Source: Microbacterium sp. ProA8 (GTDB lineage Bacteria > Actinomycetota > Actinomycetes > Actinomycetales > Microbacteriaceae). Taken from it: a stretch of DNA of 64,000 bases. Under the pieces are notes generated by a model that was given only the letters and a program-made list of their open reading frames with translations, searched no databases and was not told the origin of the DNA. Each line of letters begins with the position of its first letter. Within the stretch, counting starts at the first letter, position 1. Positions 1 to 7,635 of the stretch are shown here, one piece after another. The position numbers and the translations under genes are program-made. The stretch lies in the NCBI RefSeq assembly GCF_039905635.1, contig NZ_CP157000.1, positions 1,984,001 to 2,048,000 of the forward strand. The letters are read 5' to 3'.

Positions 1-496
1 CGTTCGCCCGCTCCTCCTCGCGCAGCGCGTCGGCGATCGCGCGGACGGCGAACTTGCTCGCGGCGTAAGATCCCCACTCCGCGCTCACGCGAAGCCCAGC
101 GCCGGAATTGACGAAGACCACCTGCCCGCGCGCCATGCGCAGGGCATGGATCAGGAGGCGGGTGACCTCGGCGGGGGCGATGGCGTTCACGGCGAGCTGC
201 TGCTGCCATGTGGCGACGGGCGTCTCGGCGACCGCGCCGAGCTCGACGACGCCGGCGACGTGGATGAGCGCGTCCAGCCGGGCAGGAGTGCTCTGATGGC
301 TGAACGCCCACGACAGCCGCGCGGGGTCGGCGAGATCGCCCACCAGCGTCTGCGCGCCCGGGAACCGCTCGCGCAGCTGGGCTGCCCGGCCGGCGTCACG
401 TGCAAGGAGCCACAGGTCGTCGCCGCGCGCGGCCAGACGGTCGGCGAGCGCGGCGCCGATGCCGGAGCCCGCTCCGGTGACGAGATGCGTCGCCAT
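1..496 (-). CDS. SDR-family oxidoreductase (3' end beyond window)
   Basis: This is a short-chain dehydrogenase/reductase, an NAD(P)-dependent Rossmann enzyme, and its substrate cannot be told from sequence. Reading down from the ATG at 496, residues 4-18 contain the cofactor loop GAGSGIG. About 135 residues in is the catalytic YAASK (the YxxxK motif), preceded by a serine-containing segment VFVNSGAGL. The last third of the protein lies beyond base 1. The start codon comes one base after the TGA of the upstream SGNH hydrolase (498-500), so the two are very probably one transcription unit with coupled translation. No own promoter is visible. The family call is firm; the reaction is unknown. Confidence 0.9.
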   Translation of the reverse strand, partial: MATHLVTGAGSGIGAALADRLAARGDDLWLLARDAGRAAQLRERFPGAQTLVGDLADPARLSWAFSHQSTPARLDALIHVAGVVELGAVAETPVATWQQQLAVNAIAPAEVTRLLIHALRMARGQVVFVNSGAGLRVSAEWGSYAASKFAVRAIADALREEERAN

Positions 497-497
497 G

Positions 498-1391
498 TCA
501 GTCCTCCTCGTCGCGGGAGGCGGCCGCCCCCGGGCTGAGCGAGGGGAGCGACGAGGCATCGGGCCGGGGGGTCAGGGTCGTCACCGGGAGCGGATCAGGG
601 CGCTTCGCGGTGACGGTGTCGCCCGAGGACTGGTGGCGCAGACGCCGAAGGACCCAGGGCACCAGATGCGCGCGCGCCCACACCAGGTCGACGGCGCGCG
701 CCTCGCGCCAGGTGCGGATCGGGAGCGGGCCGGGCTGCATCGGCTGGAGGTCGTTGGGAACGTTGAGCGCGCGCAGCACCATGCGCGCGACCTCGTGGTG
801 ACCGAGCGAGTTGTAGTGGAGGCGGTCGTCGTCGAAGAAGCGCATGTCTTGCACTTCTTTGAGCGCCCATTGGTCGGCGACGATGCAGTCGTACCTGTCG
901 GCGATCGAGCGGATGTTCTCGTTGTAGATCGCGACCTTGCCGCGGATGCCGCGGAACACCGGGGTGAACGCCGTGTCGATGCCGGTGAAGACCACGACCG
1001 TCGCCCCGTCGCGCGAGAGCCGCACGACCGCGTCCTCGAACAGCTGCGCCACCTTGTCGGGATCGCCGCTCGGACGGATGACGTCGTTGCCACCCGCCGA
1101 GAACGTCACGAGATCGGGTTTGAGCGCGATCGCCGGCTCGATCTGCTCCCGCACGATCTGCCCGATGAGGCGCCCGCGGATCGCCAGATTCGCGTACGCG
1201 AAGTCGTCGACCTGTTCCGACAGCACCTCCGCCACGCGGTCGGCCCAGCCGCGCAGACCGTTCGGCGCCGCAGGCTCCGGGTCGCCGACGCCCTCGGTGA
1301 ACGAGTCGCCGATGGCGACGTAGCGCCGCCACGGGTGCGGCCCCGCATTGTCGGCGTAGTCGGCCGTATGGGCATCTTGTGTCGTCGGCAT
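498..1391 (-). CDS. SGNH/GDSL hydrolase
   Basis: A 297-residue SGNH-superfamily esterase or lipase. Block I is GDSFTEG with the nucleophile Ser30. Block III is GGND at residues 100-103. Block V is DRLH at 189-192, giving the Asp/His pair. There is no signal peptide, so the enzyme is probably cytoplasmic; its ester substrate is unknown. The ATG at 1391 is preceded by GGAGGA with good spacing, and a TACCCT hexamer (1427-1432, minus strand) could be its -10. The C-terminal 50 residues are Pro/Ser/Arg-rich and look disordered. A paralogue with the same blocks and the same RYVAIGDSFTEG opening lies at 52117-52914. An open frame runs far upstream of 1391 but has no family similarity. Confidence 0.9.
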   Translation of the reverse strand: MPTTQDAHTADYADNAGPHPWRRYVAIGDSFTEGVGDPEPAAPNGLRGWADRVAEVLSEQVDDFAYANLAIRGRLIGQIVREQIEPAIALKPDLVTFSAGGNDVIRPSGDPDKVAQLFEDAVVRLSRDGATVVVFTGIDTAFTPVFRGIRGKVAIYNENIRSIADRYDCIVADQWALKEVQDMRFFDDDRLHYNSLGHHEVARMVLRALNVPNDLQPMQPGPLPIRTWREARAVDLVWARAHLVPWVLRRLRHQSSGDTVTAKRPDPLPVTTLTPRPDASSLPSLSPGAAASRDEED

Positions 1392-1595
1392 CCGTCCTCC
1401 GTTCCTCGGCTCCCGGGCCGGTGCCCAGGGTATCGCGCACGGCGGACGCCTGACGGCGCCGAGCGCTCGTCCGCGTGCGCCGCGGCGTCGCAGAGGATTC
1501 ACGCGTAGCACGGCCGCCGACCCGGGCGTCGGGCTCCCGATGTCGTCCCGGTCGTCTATCGTGGTGACTCGTTGTCTACGGGGGAGGTGCATTCG

Positions 1596-3578
1596 GTGAC
1601 GGACGAAACGGTGGTCGAATCGCCGCCCGCGCTCACCGAACCGCCGACGCACGACCGCACCGCATCGCGCACCGCCGAGTCCCACTCCTCTGCGCCGCAC
1701 GCTGCTGAGCCCCGCATTGCTGAGCCCCACACTGCTGATCCCCACGCCGCGCAGCCCCACAGCGCCGAGCCCCACATCGGCAGCTTCGCCGCGGAGCACC
1801 TGTCGCCCACCTACCCCCAGCGTGCGCCGTGGGGCACGGCGCAGCGCCTGCGCGCGTGGCAGGCCGAGGCGCTCGACCTGTACTTCGGGATGGACGGCCC
1901 CGACGGGCCGGGGGGCGGTCCCCGCGACTTCCTCGCGGCCGCGACGCCCGGCGCCGGCAAGACGACGTTCGCCCTCCGCCTGGCGAGCGAGCTCCTCCGG
2001 CGCCGCATCGTGAACCGCATCGTCGTGGTGGCGCCTACCGAGCACCTCAAGACGCAGTGGGCGGATGCCGCGGCCCGCGTCGGCATCCGCCTCGATCCTG
2101 CCTTCAGCAATCGGCACGTCGCCCCCGCCCGCCAGTACCACGGCGTCGCCGTGACCTATGCGCAGGTCGCGGTGAAGGCATCCGTCCACCAGCGCCTCAC
2201 GATGGACGCGCGCACCCTCGTGATCCTCGACGAGGTGCACCACGGCGGTGACGCGCTGAGCTGGGGCGAAGCGCTGCGCGAGTCGTACGCGCGGGCGACA
2301 CGCCGGCTGCTCCTCAGCGGAACGCCCTTCCGCAGCGACACCGCCCCGATCCCGTTCGTCGAGTACCACCCCGACCCGAAGGGCATCCGGGTCTCGCGCA
2401 GCGACTACGCGTACGGGTACAAGCGCGCGCTCGAAGACGGCGTGGTCCGCCCCGTGATCTTCCTCGTGTACGCCGGCCACATGCGCTGGCGCACCAAGAC
2501 CGGCGACGAGATGGAGGCGCATCTCGGGCAGGACAACACGAAGGACATCACCTCGCAGGCGTGGCGCACCGCGCTCGACCCGGAGGGCGACTGGATTCCC
2601 GCGGTGCTGCGGTCGGCCGACCGGCGCCTCACCGAGGTGCGGGAGCACGTTCCGGATGCCGGCGGCCTCGTGATCGCGACCGATCAGACCGCCGCGCGGG
2701 CCTACGCCGCGATCCTGAAGGAGATCAGCGGCGAGGCGCCGACCGTCGTGCTGTCGGACGAGGCCGAGGCGTCGAGCCGCATCGAGGAGTTCTCCGCGTC
2801 GACGAGCCGGTGGATGGTCGCGGTGCGGATGGTGTCGGAGGGGGTGGACGTGCCGCGCCTCGCCGTGGGGGTCTACGCGACGAGCGCGTCGACCCCGCTG
2901 TTCTTCGCCCAGGCGATCGGCCGCTTCGTGCGCGCCCGCCGACGCGGCGAGACGGCGAGCGTGTTCCTGCCGAACGTGCCGCAGCTGCTCGCGCTCGCCA
3001 ACGAGATGGAGCGGCATCGCGACCACGCGCTCGACCGCGACTCCGACGGCGAGGACGAGTGGAACGCCGAAGAAGACCTGATGGATGCGGCCGAGCGCGA
3101 AGACAAGGCGTCGGACGCGCTCACCGAGGAGTTCACGTACCAGGCGCTCGGCTCGCGCGCGCACTTCGACCGCGTGCTGTTCGACGGCAAGGAGTTCGGT
3201 CAGCTCGCCGTTCCCGGCACGCCCGAGGAGGAGGAGTTCCTCGGCATCCCCGGCCTGCTCGAGCCCGAGCACGTGCACGAGCTGCTCATGCAGCGCCAGT
3301 CACGGCAGACGCGCCACCGTCACGTCCGCGAGGCCCACGAGGCATCCGCGCCCCCGGACGAGGAGCCCGCCCTGCCGCAGGCCCTGCACCGGACCTTGAA
3401 AGAGCAGCGGCAGCTGCTCAACAGCCTGGTCGGGCTCTATGCCCGCCAGGCGGGCGAGCCGCACGGGCTCGTGCACGCGGAGCTGCGTCGCATCTGCGGC
3501 GGTCCCGCCGTCTCGCACGCCACGGTCGCCCAACTGCAGTCGCGCATCGATGTGCTGCGCAAACGCGTCCACTCCTGA
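1596..3578 (+). CDS. DEAD/DEAH-box (SF2) helicase with AEPH-repeat N-terminus
   Basis: A 660-residue superfamily 2 helicase of the SSL2/XPB-like type. Walker A is ATPGAGKTT (116-124), the Walker B box is DEVH (212-215), motif III is SGTPF near 241, and motif VI is QAIGRFVRARRR in the second RecA domain. It should unwind or translocate on nucleic acid using ATP; the substrate is unknown. The GTG at 1596 was chosen over an in-frame TTG at 1572 because GGGGGAGG lies 7 nt before it. A TATCGT hexamer at 1557-1562 is a plausible -10. Residues 27-60 form a degenerate Ala-Glu-Pro-His repeat that does not belong to the helicase fold. The C-terminal 150 residues are acidic, then basic. Confidence 0.88.
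   Translation: MTDETVVESPPALTEPPTHDRTASRTAESHSSAPHAAEPRIAEPHTADPHAAQPHSAEPHIGSFAAEHLSPTYPQRAPWGTAQRLRAWQAEALDLYFGMDGPDGPGGGPRDFLAAATPGAGKTTFALRLASELLRRRIVNRIVVVAPTEHLKTQWADAAARVGIRLDPAFSNRHVAPARQYHGVAVTYAQVAVKASVHQRLTMDARTLVILDEVHHGGDALSWGEALRESYARATRRLLLSGTPFRSDTAPIPFVEYHPDPKGIRVSRSDYAYGYKRALEDGVVRPVIFLVYAGHMRWRTKTGDEMEAHLGQDNTKDITSQAWRTALDPEGDWIPAVLRSADRRLTEVREHVPDAGGLVIATDQTAARAYAAILKEISGEAPTVVLSDEAEASSRIEEFSASTSRWMVAVRMVSEGVDVPRLAVGVYATSASTPLFFAQAIGRFVRARRRGETASVFLPNVPQLLALANEMERHRDHALDRDSDGEDEWNAEEDLMDAAEREDKASDALTEEFTYQALGSRAHFDRVLFDGKEFGQLAVPGTPEEEEFLGIPGLLEPEHVHELLMQRQSRQTRHRHVREAHEASAPPDEEPALPQALHRTLKEQRQLLNSLVGLYARQAGEPHGLVHAELRRICGGPAVSHATVAQLQSRIDVLRKRVHS
1674..1775 (+). repeat. 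AEPH-type coding repeat in helicase N-terminus
   Basis: Around eight imperfect copies of a four-residue unit (AEPH, AEPR, ADPH, AQPH, APH) follow one another inside the helicase reading frame. At DNA level they share a GAGCCCCAC-like core. The stretch is rich in His and Pro and probably unstructured. Copy number could vary by slippage. Confidence 0.7.
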
Positions 3579-3702
3579 CGCGGGCCGGACGCATGCCCGC
3601 TGTTCGGATCCCCGAAATGCTGGCAATCCTCGGTTTCGCGGGGGTCGAGCCCCGCGCGCTGACTAGCGTTGACGGGTCCCGCACCGCCGACTGGAGGCTC
3701 GA

Positions 3703-4791
3703 GTGAGCACGCCCCCCGCACCCACCGACCGCGATCGACGCCGCTGGGCCAGCTACCTCGTGAACGAGCGGGCCGAGGCGCACGTGTACCGCGAGCTCGC
3801 CGGCCGCCGAACCGGCGAGGAGCGGGAGATCCTCCTCGCTCTCGCCGAGGCCGAGGGCCGCCACGAGGCGCACTGGCTCGAGCTGCTGGGTGCAGAGCCC
3901 GCCCGGCTGCCGCGACCGGACGTGCGTACGCGGCTGCTCGGCGCGATGGCGAAGAGCTTCGGGTCGATCTTCGTGCTGGCCCTCGCGCAGAACGCCGAGG
4001 CGCGCTCGCCCTACGACGACGAGCCGTACGCCACCGCGACGATGGCTGCCGACGAGAAGGTGCACCACGAGGTCGTGCGCGGCCTCGCCGCCCGCGGGCG
4101 ACGCCGCCTGTCGGGCACGTTCCGGGCCGCCGTCTTCGGCGCGAACGACGGGCTGGTGTCCAACCTCGCGCTCGTCATGGGCATCGGGGCGACCGGGGTG
4201 TCGAGCCAGTTCGTGCTGTTCAGCGGCATCGCCGGCCTTCTCGCGGGCGCCCTGTCGATGGGGGCGGGGGAGTTCGTCTCGGTGCGGTCGCAGCGCGAGC
4301 TGCTGACGGCCACCGAGCCGAGCGACTTCGCCGACAGCGGCATCCCGCACCTCGACATCGACGCCAACGAGCTGGCGCTCGTGTACCGGACGCGAGGGAT
4401 GCCGGAGGCCGAGGCATCCGCTCGCGCCCGGCGCGTCGTCGAAGCCGCACGGACGGCGGGCAAGGGCCGCGCGGACACCGGGCCGATCGCCGTCCCCGAC
4501 CACGGCGAAGTGGTGGGCAGCGCCTGGGCCGCGGCGCTGTCGAGCTTCCTGTTCTTCGCCTCCGGCGCGATCATCCCGGTGCTGCCGTGGATCTTCGGGC
4601 TCTCCGGCATCACCGCCGTCGTTGTCGCACTGGTCCTGGTCGGCATCGCGCTCATGTCGACGGGGGCTGCAGTGGGCGTCCTGTCGGGCGCGCCGCCGCT
4701 CCGCCGTGCCCTGCGTCAGCTCGCGATCGGGTTCGGCGCGGCCGCCGTGACGTACGCCCTCGGCCTGCTCTTCGGCGTCTCGATGGGGTGA
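3703..4791 (+). CDS. VIT1/CCC1-family metal transporter with rubrerythrin-like N-terminal domain
   Basis: A 362-residue fusion protein. Residues about 10-140 form a ferritin-like four-helix domain with Glu/His ligand positions (NERAEAHVYREL, EAEGRHEAHW, ADEKVHHEV). Residues about 145-362 form the CCC1/VIT membrane domain, opening with GANDGLVSNLALVMG and the conserved GALSMGAGEFVSV. The family moves Fe(II) or Mn(II) across the membrane; the ferritin-like domain is thought to bind metal on the cytoplasmic side. The GTG at 3703 follows GGAGG at 3693-3697. A TAGCGT -10 lies at 3664-3669, giving a short leader. It has no evident operon partner; tRNA-Leu follows. Confidence 0.9.
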   Translation: MSTPPAPTDRDRRRWASYLVNERAEAHVYRELAGRRTGEEREILLALAEAEGRHEAHWLELLGAEPARLPRPDVRTRLLGAMAKSFGSIFVLALAQNAEARSPYDDEPYATATMAADEKVHHEVVRGLAARGRRRLSGTFRAAVFGANDGLVSNLALVMGIGATGVSSQFVLFSGIAGLLAGALSMGAGEFVSVRSQRELLTATEPSDFADSGIPHLDIDANELALVYRTRGMPEAEASARARRVVEAARTAGKGRADTGPIAVPDHGEVVGSAWAAALSSFLFFASGAIIPVLPWIFGLSGITAVVVALVLVGIALMSTGAAVGVLSGAPPLRRALRQLAIGFGAAAVTYALGLLFGVSMG

Positions 4792-4872
4792 CGCGCCCGG
4801 GTGCCCCGCGATTCGTTGAACGTCGGGTGACGTGGTAATGTCATTCCTCGGTTGCGAAACCCGAAATCACCT

Positions 4873-4957
4873 GCGCGGGTGGCGGAATAGGTAGACGCGC
4901 TAGCTTGAGGTGCTAGTGCCCGTATAGGGCGTGGGGGTTCAAGTCCCCCCTCGCGCA
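4873..4957 (+). tRNA. tRNA-Leu (anticodon GAG)
   Basis: Class II tRNA with a long variable arm. The acceptor strand GCGCGGG (4873-4879) pairs with CTCGCGC (4950-4956), including one G-U pair. The anticodon arm is CTAGC-TTGAGGT-GCTAG, giving anticodon GAG for CUC/CUU leucine codons. The T arm is GGGGG-TTCAAGT-CCCCC. The discriminator is A4957 and the CCA tail is not encoded. A TAATGT hexamer at 4836-4841 may be its -10. Confidence 0.95.
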
Positions 4958-4960
4958 CAG

Positions 4961-4996
4961 AACGAAGAAGGCCCCCGAAAGGGGGCCTTCTTCGTT
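4961..4996. terminator. 16-bp perfect stem-loop terminator
   Basis: Two perfectly matched 16-nt arms flank a GAAA tetraloop, and both flanks carry A/T-containing sequence. It sits between tRNA-Leu on the plus strand and the response regulator ending on the minus strand, so it probably stops transcription from both sides. Confidence 0.85.
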
Positions 4997-5017
4997 GCGG
5001 GGAGACGCTGTTCGGTT

Positions 5018-5620
5018 TCAGATCCAGCCGCGCTCCTCGGCCATCAGGACGGCCTGCTGACGTGTGCTGACCGCGAGCTTGCTCAGCACAGCCGACACGT
5101 GGTTGCGCACGGTTCCGGGCGCGAGCGAGAGCGTGCGCGCGATCTGCCCGGTGGTCTCGCCGCGACGCCCGGCGCGGAGGACATCGAGCTCGCGATCGGT
5201 CAGCGGGGAGCGTTCGTCGCTCAGCGCGTCGGCGGCGACCTCCGGGTCGACATAGCGTCCGCCTGCCGCGACACGCCGGATGACCTCCGCCACTTCGTCG
5301 GCCCCGCGCGACTTGGGGAGGAATCCCGACACACCCGAGGCCAGTGCCCGCCGCAGCACGCCGGGGCGTGCGTGCCGCGTCACGACGATGCAGCGCGTGG
5401 CGACGGCGCGCGTCACCCGCGCGGCGACCTCCACGCCGTCGAGGCCGGGCATCTCGAGGTCGAGGAGGCAGACATCGGGGGAGAGGCGCAGGGCGGAGGC
5501 GAGGGCCTCCTCTCCGTCGGCGCACTCCGCGACGACGTCGATGTCGGGCTCGAGGCGCAGCAGGGCCGCCAGCGCGGAGCGGATCATCGCCTCGTCGTCC
5601 GCGAGGAGCACCCGGATCAC
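5018..5620 (-). CDS. LuxR/NarL-family response regulator
   Basis: A 200-residue two-component regulator. The receiver domain has the acidic pair DD at residues 8-9, phospho-acceptor Asp54 in LLDLEMPG and the conserved Lys103 in FLPKS. The C-terminal GerE/LuxR helix-turn-helix covers about residues 138-195 (LTDRELDVLRAG ... GTVRNHVSAVLSKL). It should bind DNA when phosphorylated by the adjacent kinase. The GTG at 5620 overlaps the kinase stop by 4 nt (GTGA), so the pair is co-translated; a longer open frame upstream belongs to no known domain. Target genes are unknown. Confidence 0.93.
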   Translation of the reverse strand: MIRVLLADDEAMIRSALAALLRLEPDIDVVAECADGEEALASALRLSPDVCLLDLEMPGLDGVEVAARVTRAVATRCIVVTRHARPGVLRRALASGVSGFLPKSRGADEVAEVIRRVAAGGRYVDPEVAADALSDERSPLTDRELDVLRAGRRGETTGQIARTLSLAPGTVRNHVSAVLSKLAVSTRQQAVLMAEERGWI

Positions 5621-6828
5621 CGCGATCCCTCCGGCGACACCGGGACGCGCACCACAACGGCGAACTCCTGCCCGCCGCGCCGTGTCTCGACGGTCCCGCC
5701 GCCGTCCTCGACTCGACGGGCGATGCCCTCCAGTCCCGCGCCGTCGGCGCTCGGAAGCGCCTCCGCGGCGTCGTTCTCGATCTCGTAGCGCCAGGCGTCC
5801 GCGTCGCGCGTGAGCGAGAGGCGCGCCCACCGGCCGCCGCCGTGGCGCAGCGCGTTGGTGGTGGTCTCGCGGATGACAGGACCGAGAACGGATGCCGGAG
5901 CCTGGTCCGCGTCGGCATCCACCGTCACCTTCACCGACGTGCCTGCGGCACGCAGCAGGTCGGCGGCGTTCGCGACCTCATCCGGAAGCGGCACCGAGCG
6001 GAAGCGCAGGGCGAGGTCACGGGTGCCCTGGCGCGCCGCGTCGACACTGCGCCGAGCCGCCTGCAGCTGCGTGAATGCCGCGTCCGGGTCGTTCGTCATC
6101 AGGCGCTCGGCGAGCTCCAGCTGAAGTGCGATCACCTGCAGGTGGTGACCCTGCAGGTCATGGACGTCGGTGGCCACGCGCAGGCGCTCCTGCGTGGCTG
6201 CGAGCCGGGATTCGGAGGCGCGGGCGCGGTCGACCGTGATGAGGACGTCCCACCACCACAGCGTCAGCACCGTCATCGAGGGAAGGGACACCGAGAAGAA
6301 CCCCGACAGCCACCAGGCCGACCCGGCACCAGGAGGAACGACCAGACGGCCGTCGATGAACCAGAGCACGACGAGCAGCGCGGTCGCGGCGATGACCACG
6401 CGCAGCCGCACCCCGGAGGGCCAGTTGAGGAACATCGACGTCTGGATGAGGGGGACGACGCCCAGGAGCCAGAGTCCCGACACGAGCCCGGCGATGAGTC
6501 CGAAGCACGCGGCGATCAGCAGCGAGACCAGGACCAGGGGGCGGGGGACGAACTGCTCGTGCTCGGTGCGCTGACGGTAGTCGCGCATCAGCAGGAAGGT
6601 CGAGACCCACCATACGAGGCCGCCGAGGCCGACCGCCGCGATCGCGGCGGTGCTGCGACCTGCTCCGGCGAGCGCCCCCGTCCAGACCGCCACGAGCATG
6701 AACTCGAGGAATACGACCGCAGAGACGGTGTACCACCAGGTCGCCGTGATCCCGCGCGACAGGCGCAGCCGTCCGCGTCGCTGCGCCGCCGTCTCGGTGT
6801 CCGCTGCCTGCACAGGGGAGGTGCTCAT
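5617..6828 (-). CDS. NarL-type sensor histidine kinase
   Basis: A 403-residue membrane sensor kinase. Residues about 25-185 contain several hydrophobic helices with very short loops, so the input domain is intramembrane, as in DesK-like kinases. Then comes a HisKA_3 helix with the phospho-acceptor in DVHDLQGHHLQ, and an HATPase domain with an N-box-like segment (IRETTTNALRHGGG) and a glycine-rich lid (GAGLEGIARR). It phosphorylates the response regulator encoded immediately downstream. The ATG at 6828 is placed by a TATGGT -10 ending 7 nt before it; an ATG at 6840 overlaps that hexamer. The signal sensed is unknown. Confidence 0.9.
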   Translation of the reverse strand: MSTSPVQAADTETAAQRRGRLRLSRGITATWWYTVSAVVFLEFMLVAVWTGALAGAGRSTAAIAAVGLGGLVWWVSTFLLMRDYRQRTEHEQFVPRPLVLVSLLIAACFGLIAGLVSGLWLLGVVPLIQTSMFLNWPSGVRLRVVIAATALLVVLWFIDGRLVVPPGAGSAWWLSGFFSVSLPSMTVLTLWWWDVLITVDRARASESRLAATQERLRVATDVHDLQGHHLQVIALQLELAERLMTNDPDAAFTQLQAARRSVDAARQGTRDLALRFRSVPLPDEVANAADLLRAAGTSVKVTVDADADQAPASVLGPVIRETTTNALRHGGGRWARLSLTRDADAWRYEIENDAAEALPSADGAGLEGIARRVEDGGGTVETRRGGQEFAVVVRVPVSPEGSR

Positions 6829-6835
6829 GCGTCCC

Positions 6836-6841
6836 ACCATA
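6836..6841 (-). promoter_or_regulatory. Leaderless -10 (TATGGT) for the histidine kinase operon
   Basis: TATGGT ends 7 nt before ATG 6828, so transcription should begin at or next to the start codon. Confidence 0.6.
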
Positions 6842-6847
6842 GGTCCA

Positions 6848-6859
6848 TGACACATGTCA
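6848..6859. promoter_or_regulatory. Inverted repeat TGACA-2-TGTCA upstream of kinase -10
   Basis: A 5-bp-arm inverted repeat with a 2-nt centre lies 6 bp upstream of the TATGGT -10, inside the expected -35/-10 spacer. This is a typical operator position, possibly for autoregulation by the response regulator. It is short enough to be chance. Confidence 0.3.
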
Positions 6860-7005
6860 CCCCCGGGACGTGCGAACCGCACGGAGAGCGGTGACAGCAC
6901 GGCACTTCCGGCATCCGCGGTGCCCCGGTGGACTGGTCTTGCGACGGAGAACCCCGGGCACCGTCGCCATCAGCATCAGCCCGCATCGACCATCAGGAGC
7001 ACGTC

Positions 7006-7548
7006 ATGAGTCTCGTCGACACCTTCCAGGACCTCGTCGCCCAGGTGCCGGACCTCGTCCAGCCGCTCATCGTCGCCGCCGCCGGCGCCGTCCCCTTCAT
7101 CGAGGGCGAGGGCGCGGCGGTCATCGGCATCATCGGCGGCATCCACCCCGCGATCGCCGCTGCGGCGGGCATCATCGGCAACTTCGTGTGCGTCACCGTG
7201 CTCGTGCTGCTGACGGCGCGGACGCGCTCGGCCGTCGTCACACGCACCCGCACCCGCCGTCTCGTCGCCGCCGGCGGAGGCGACGCCGGCGAGGTCCCTT
7301 CGCCGGAGGTCGGCGGCGAGCGCGGGTCGGCGCGCAGGGCCAAGTTCCAGCGGGCGTTCGAGCGCTACGGCGTCCCCGGCGTCAGCCTGCTCGGACCGCT
7401 GCTGCTCCCCACGCAGTTCACGGCGACGATGCTCGCCGGTGCGGGCGTGAAGACCGCACGCATCCTCTTCTGGCAGGGACTGGCCATCGTCGCGTGGACG
7501 ACCTTGCTGACCTTCGTCGTGGGCGGCGCGATGTACGTCGTCCACTGA
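7006..7548 (+). CDS. Small multidrug-export-like membrane protein (PF06695 type)
   Basis: A 180-residue membrane protein. It opens with a helix at about 18-45 containing PFIEGEGA, which resembles the conserved P-x-x-E-x-R/G region of the small multidrug export family. A second helix spans about 48-68, a charged 45-residue cytoplasmic insert follows, and the C-terminal half has GPLLLPTQFTATMLAGAG and a last helix ending at the C-terminus. The family name is historical and transport activity is not proven. The ATG at 7006 is preceded by CAGGAG with normal spacing; longer in-frame starts upstream lack this. It appears monocistronic, divergent from the two-component system. Confidence 0.75.
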   Translation: MSLVDTFQDLVAQVPDLVQPLIVAAAGAVPFIEGEGAAVIGIIGGIHPAIAAAAGIIGNFVCVTVLVLLTARTRSAVVTRTRTRRLVAAGGGDAGEVPSPEVGGERGSARRAKFQRAFERYGVPGVSLLGPLLLPTQFTATMLAGAGVKTARILFWQGLAIVAWTTLLTFVVGGAMYVVH

Positions 7549-7566
7549 TCCGCGACGCGCGGGGTG

Positions 7567-7602
7567 GTTTCGAGGCGGCGCCGCAGGCGACCGCCTCGAA
7601 AC
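7567..7602. terminator. 12-bp stem-loop after the membrane protein gene
   Basis: Arms GTTTCGAGGCGG and CCGCCTCGAAAC are perfectly complementary around a 12-nt loop. There is no clear U-tract. It lies just before the next promoter and probably acts as a terminator; the GTTTCGAG/CTCGAAAC arms also recall small dispersed repeats. Confidence 0.55.
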
Positions 7603-7622
7603 GCGTCGGTCACGCGGTCCGG

Positions 7623-7628
7623 TAGGTT
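7623..7628 (+). promoter_or_regulatory. Leaderless -10 (TAGGTT) for M20 peptidase
   Basis: TAGGTT ends 7 nt before ATG 7636 and no Shine-Dalgarno sequence is present. Confidence 0.6.
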
Positions 7629-7635
7629 TGTCCGC

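Noticed and set aside
1674..1775. Repeat tract considered as a CRISPR array
   Set aside because: Units are about 12 nt, adjacent without spacers, and in frame with the helicase protein.
498..3278. A 926-codon open frame on the minus strand spanning the SGNH hydrolase and running antisense to the helicase
   Set aside because: Only the 3' third (from 1391) has family motifs and a ribosome-binding site. The rest is Arg/Gly/Ala/His-rich antisense translation of the helicase gene, a normal artefact of high GC content.
5344..6894. A 516-codon plus-strand frame over the two-component genes
   Set aside because: It reads antisense to a kinase and regulator with intact phospho-acceptor residues, and has no known domain.
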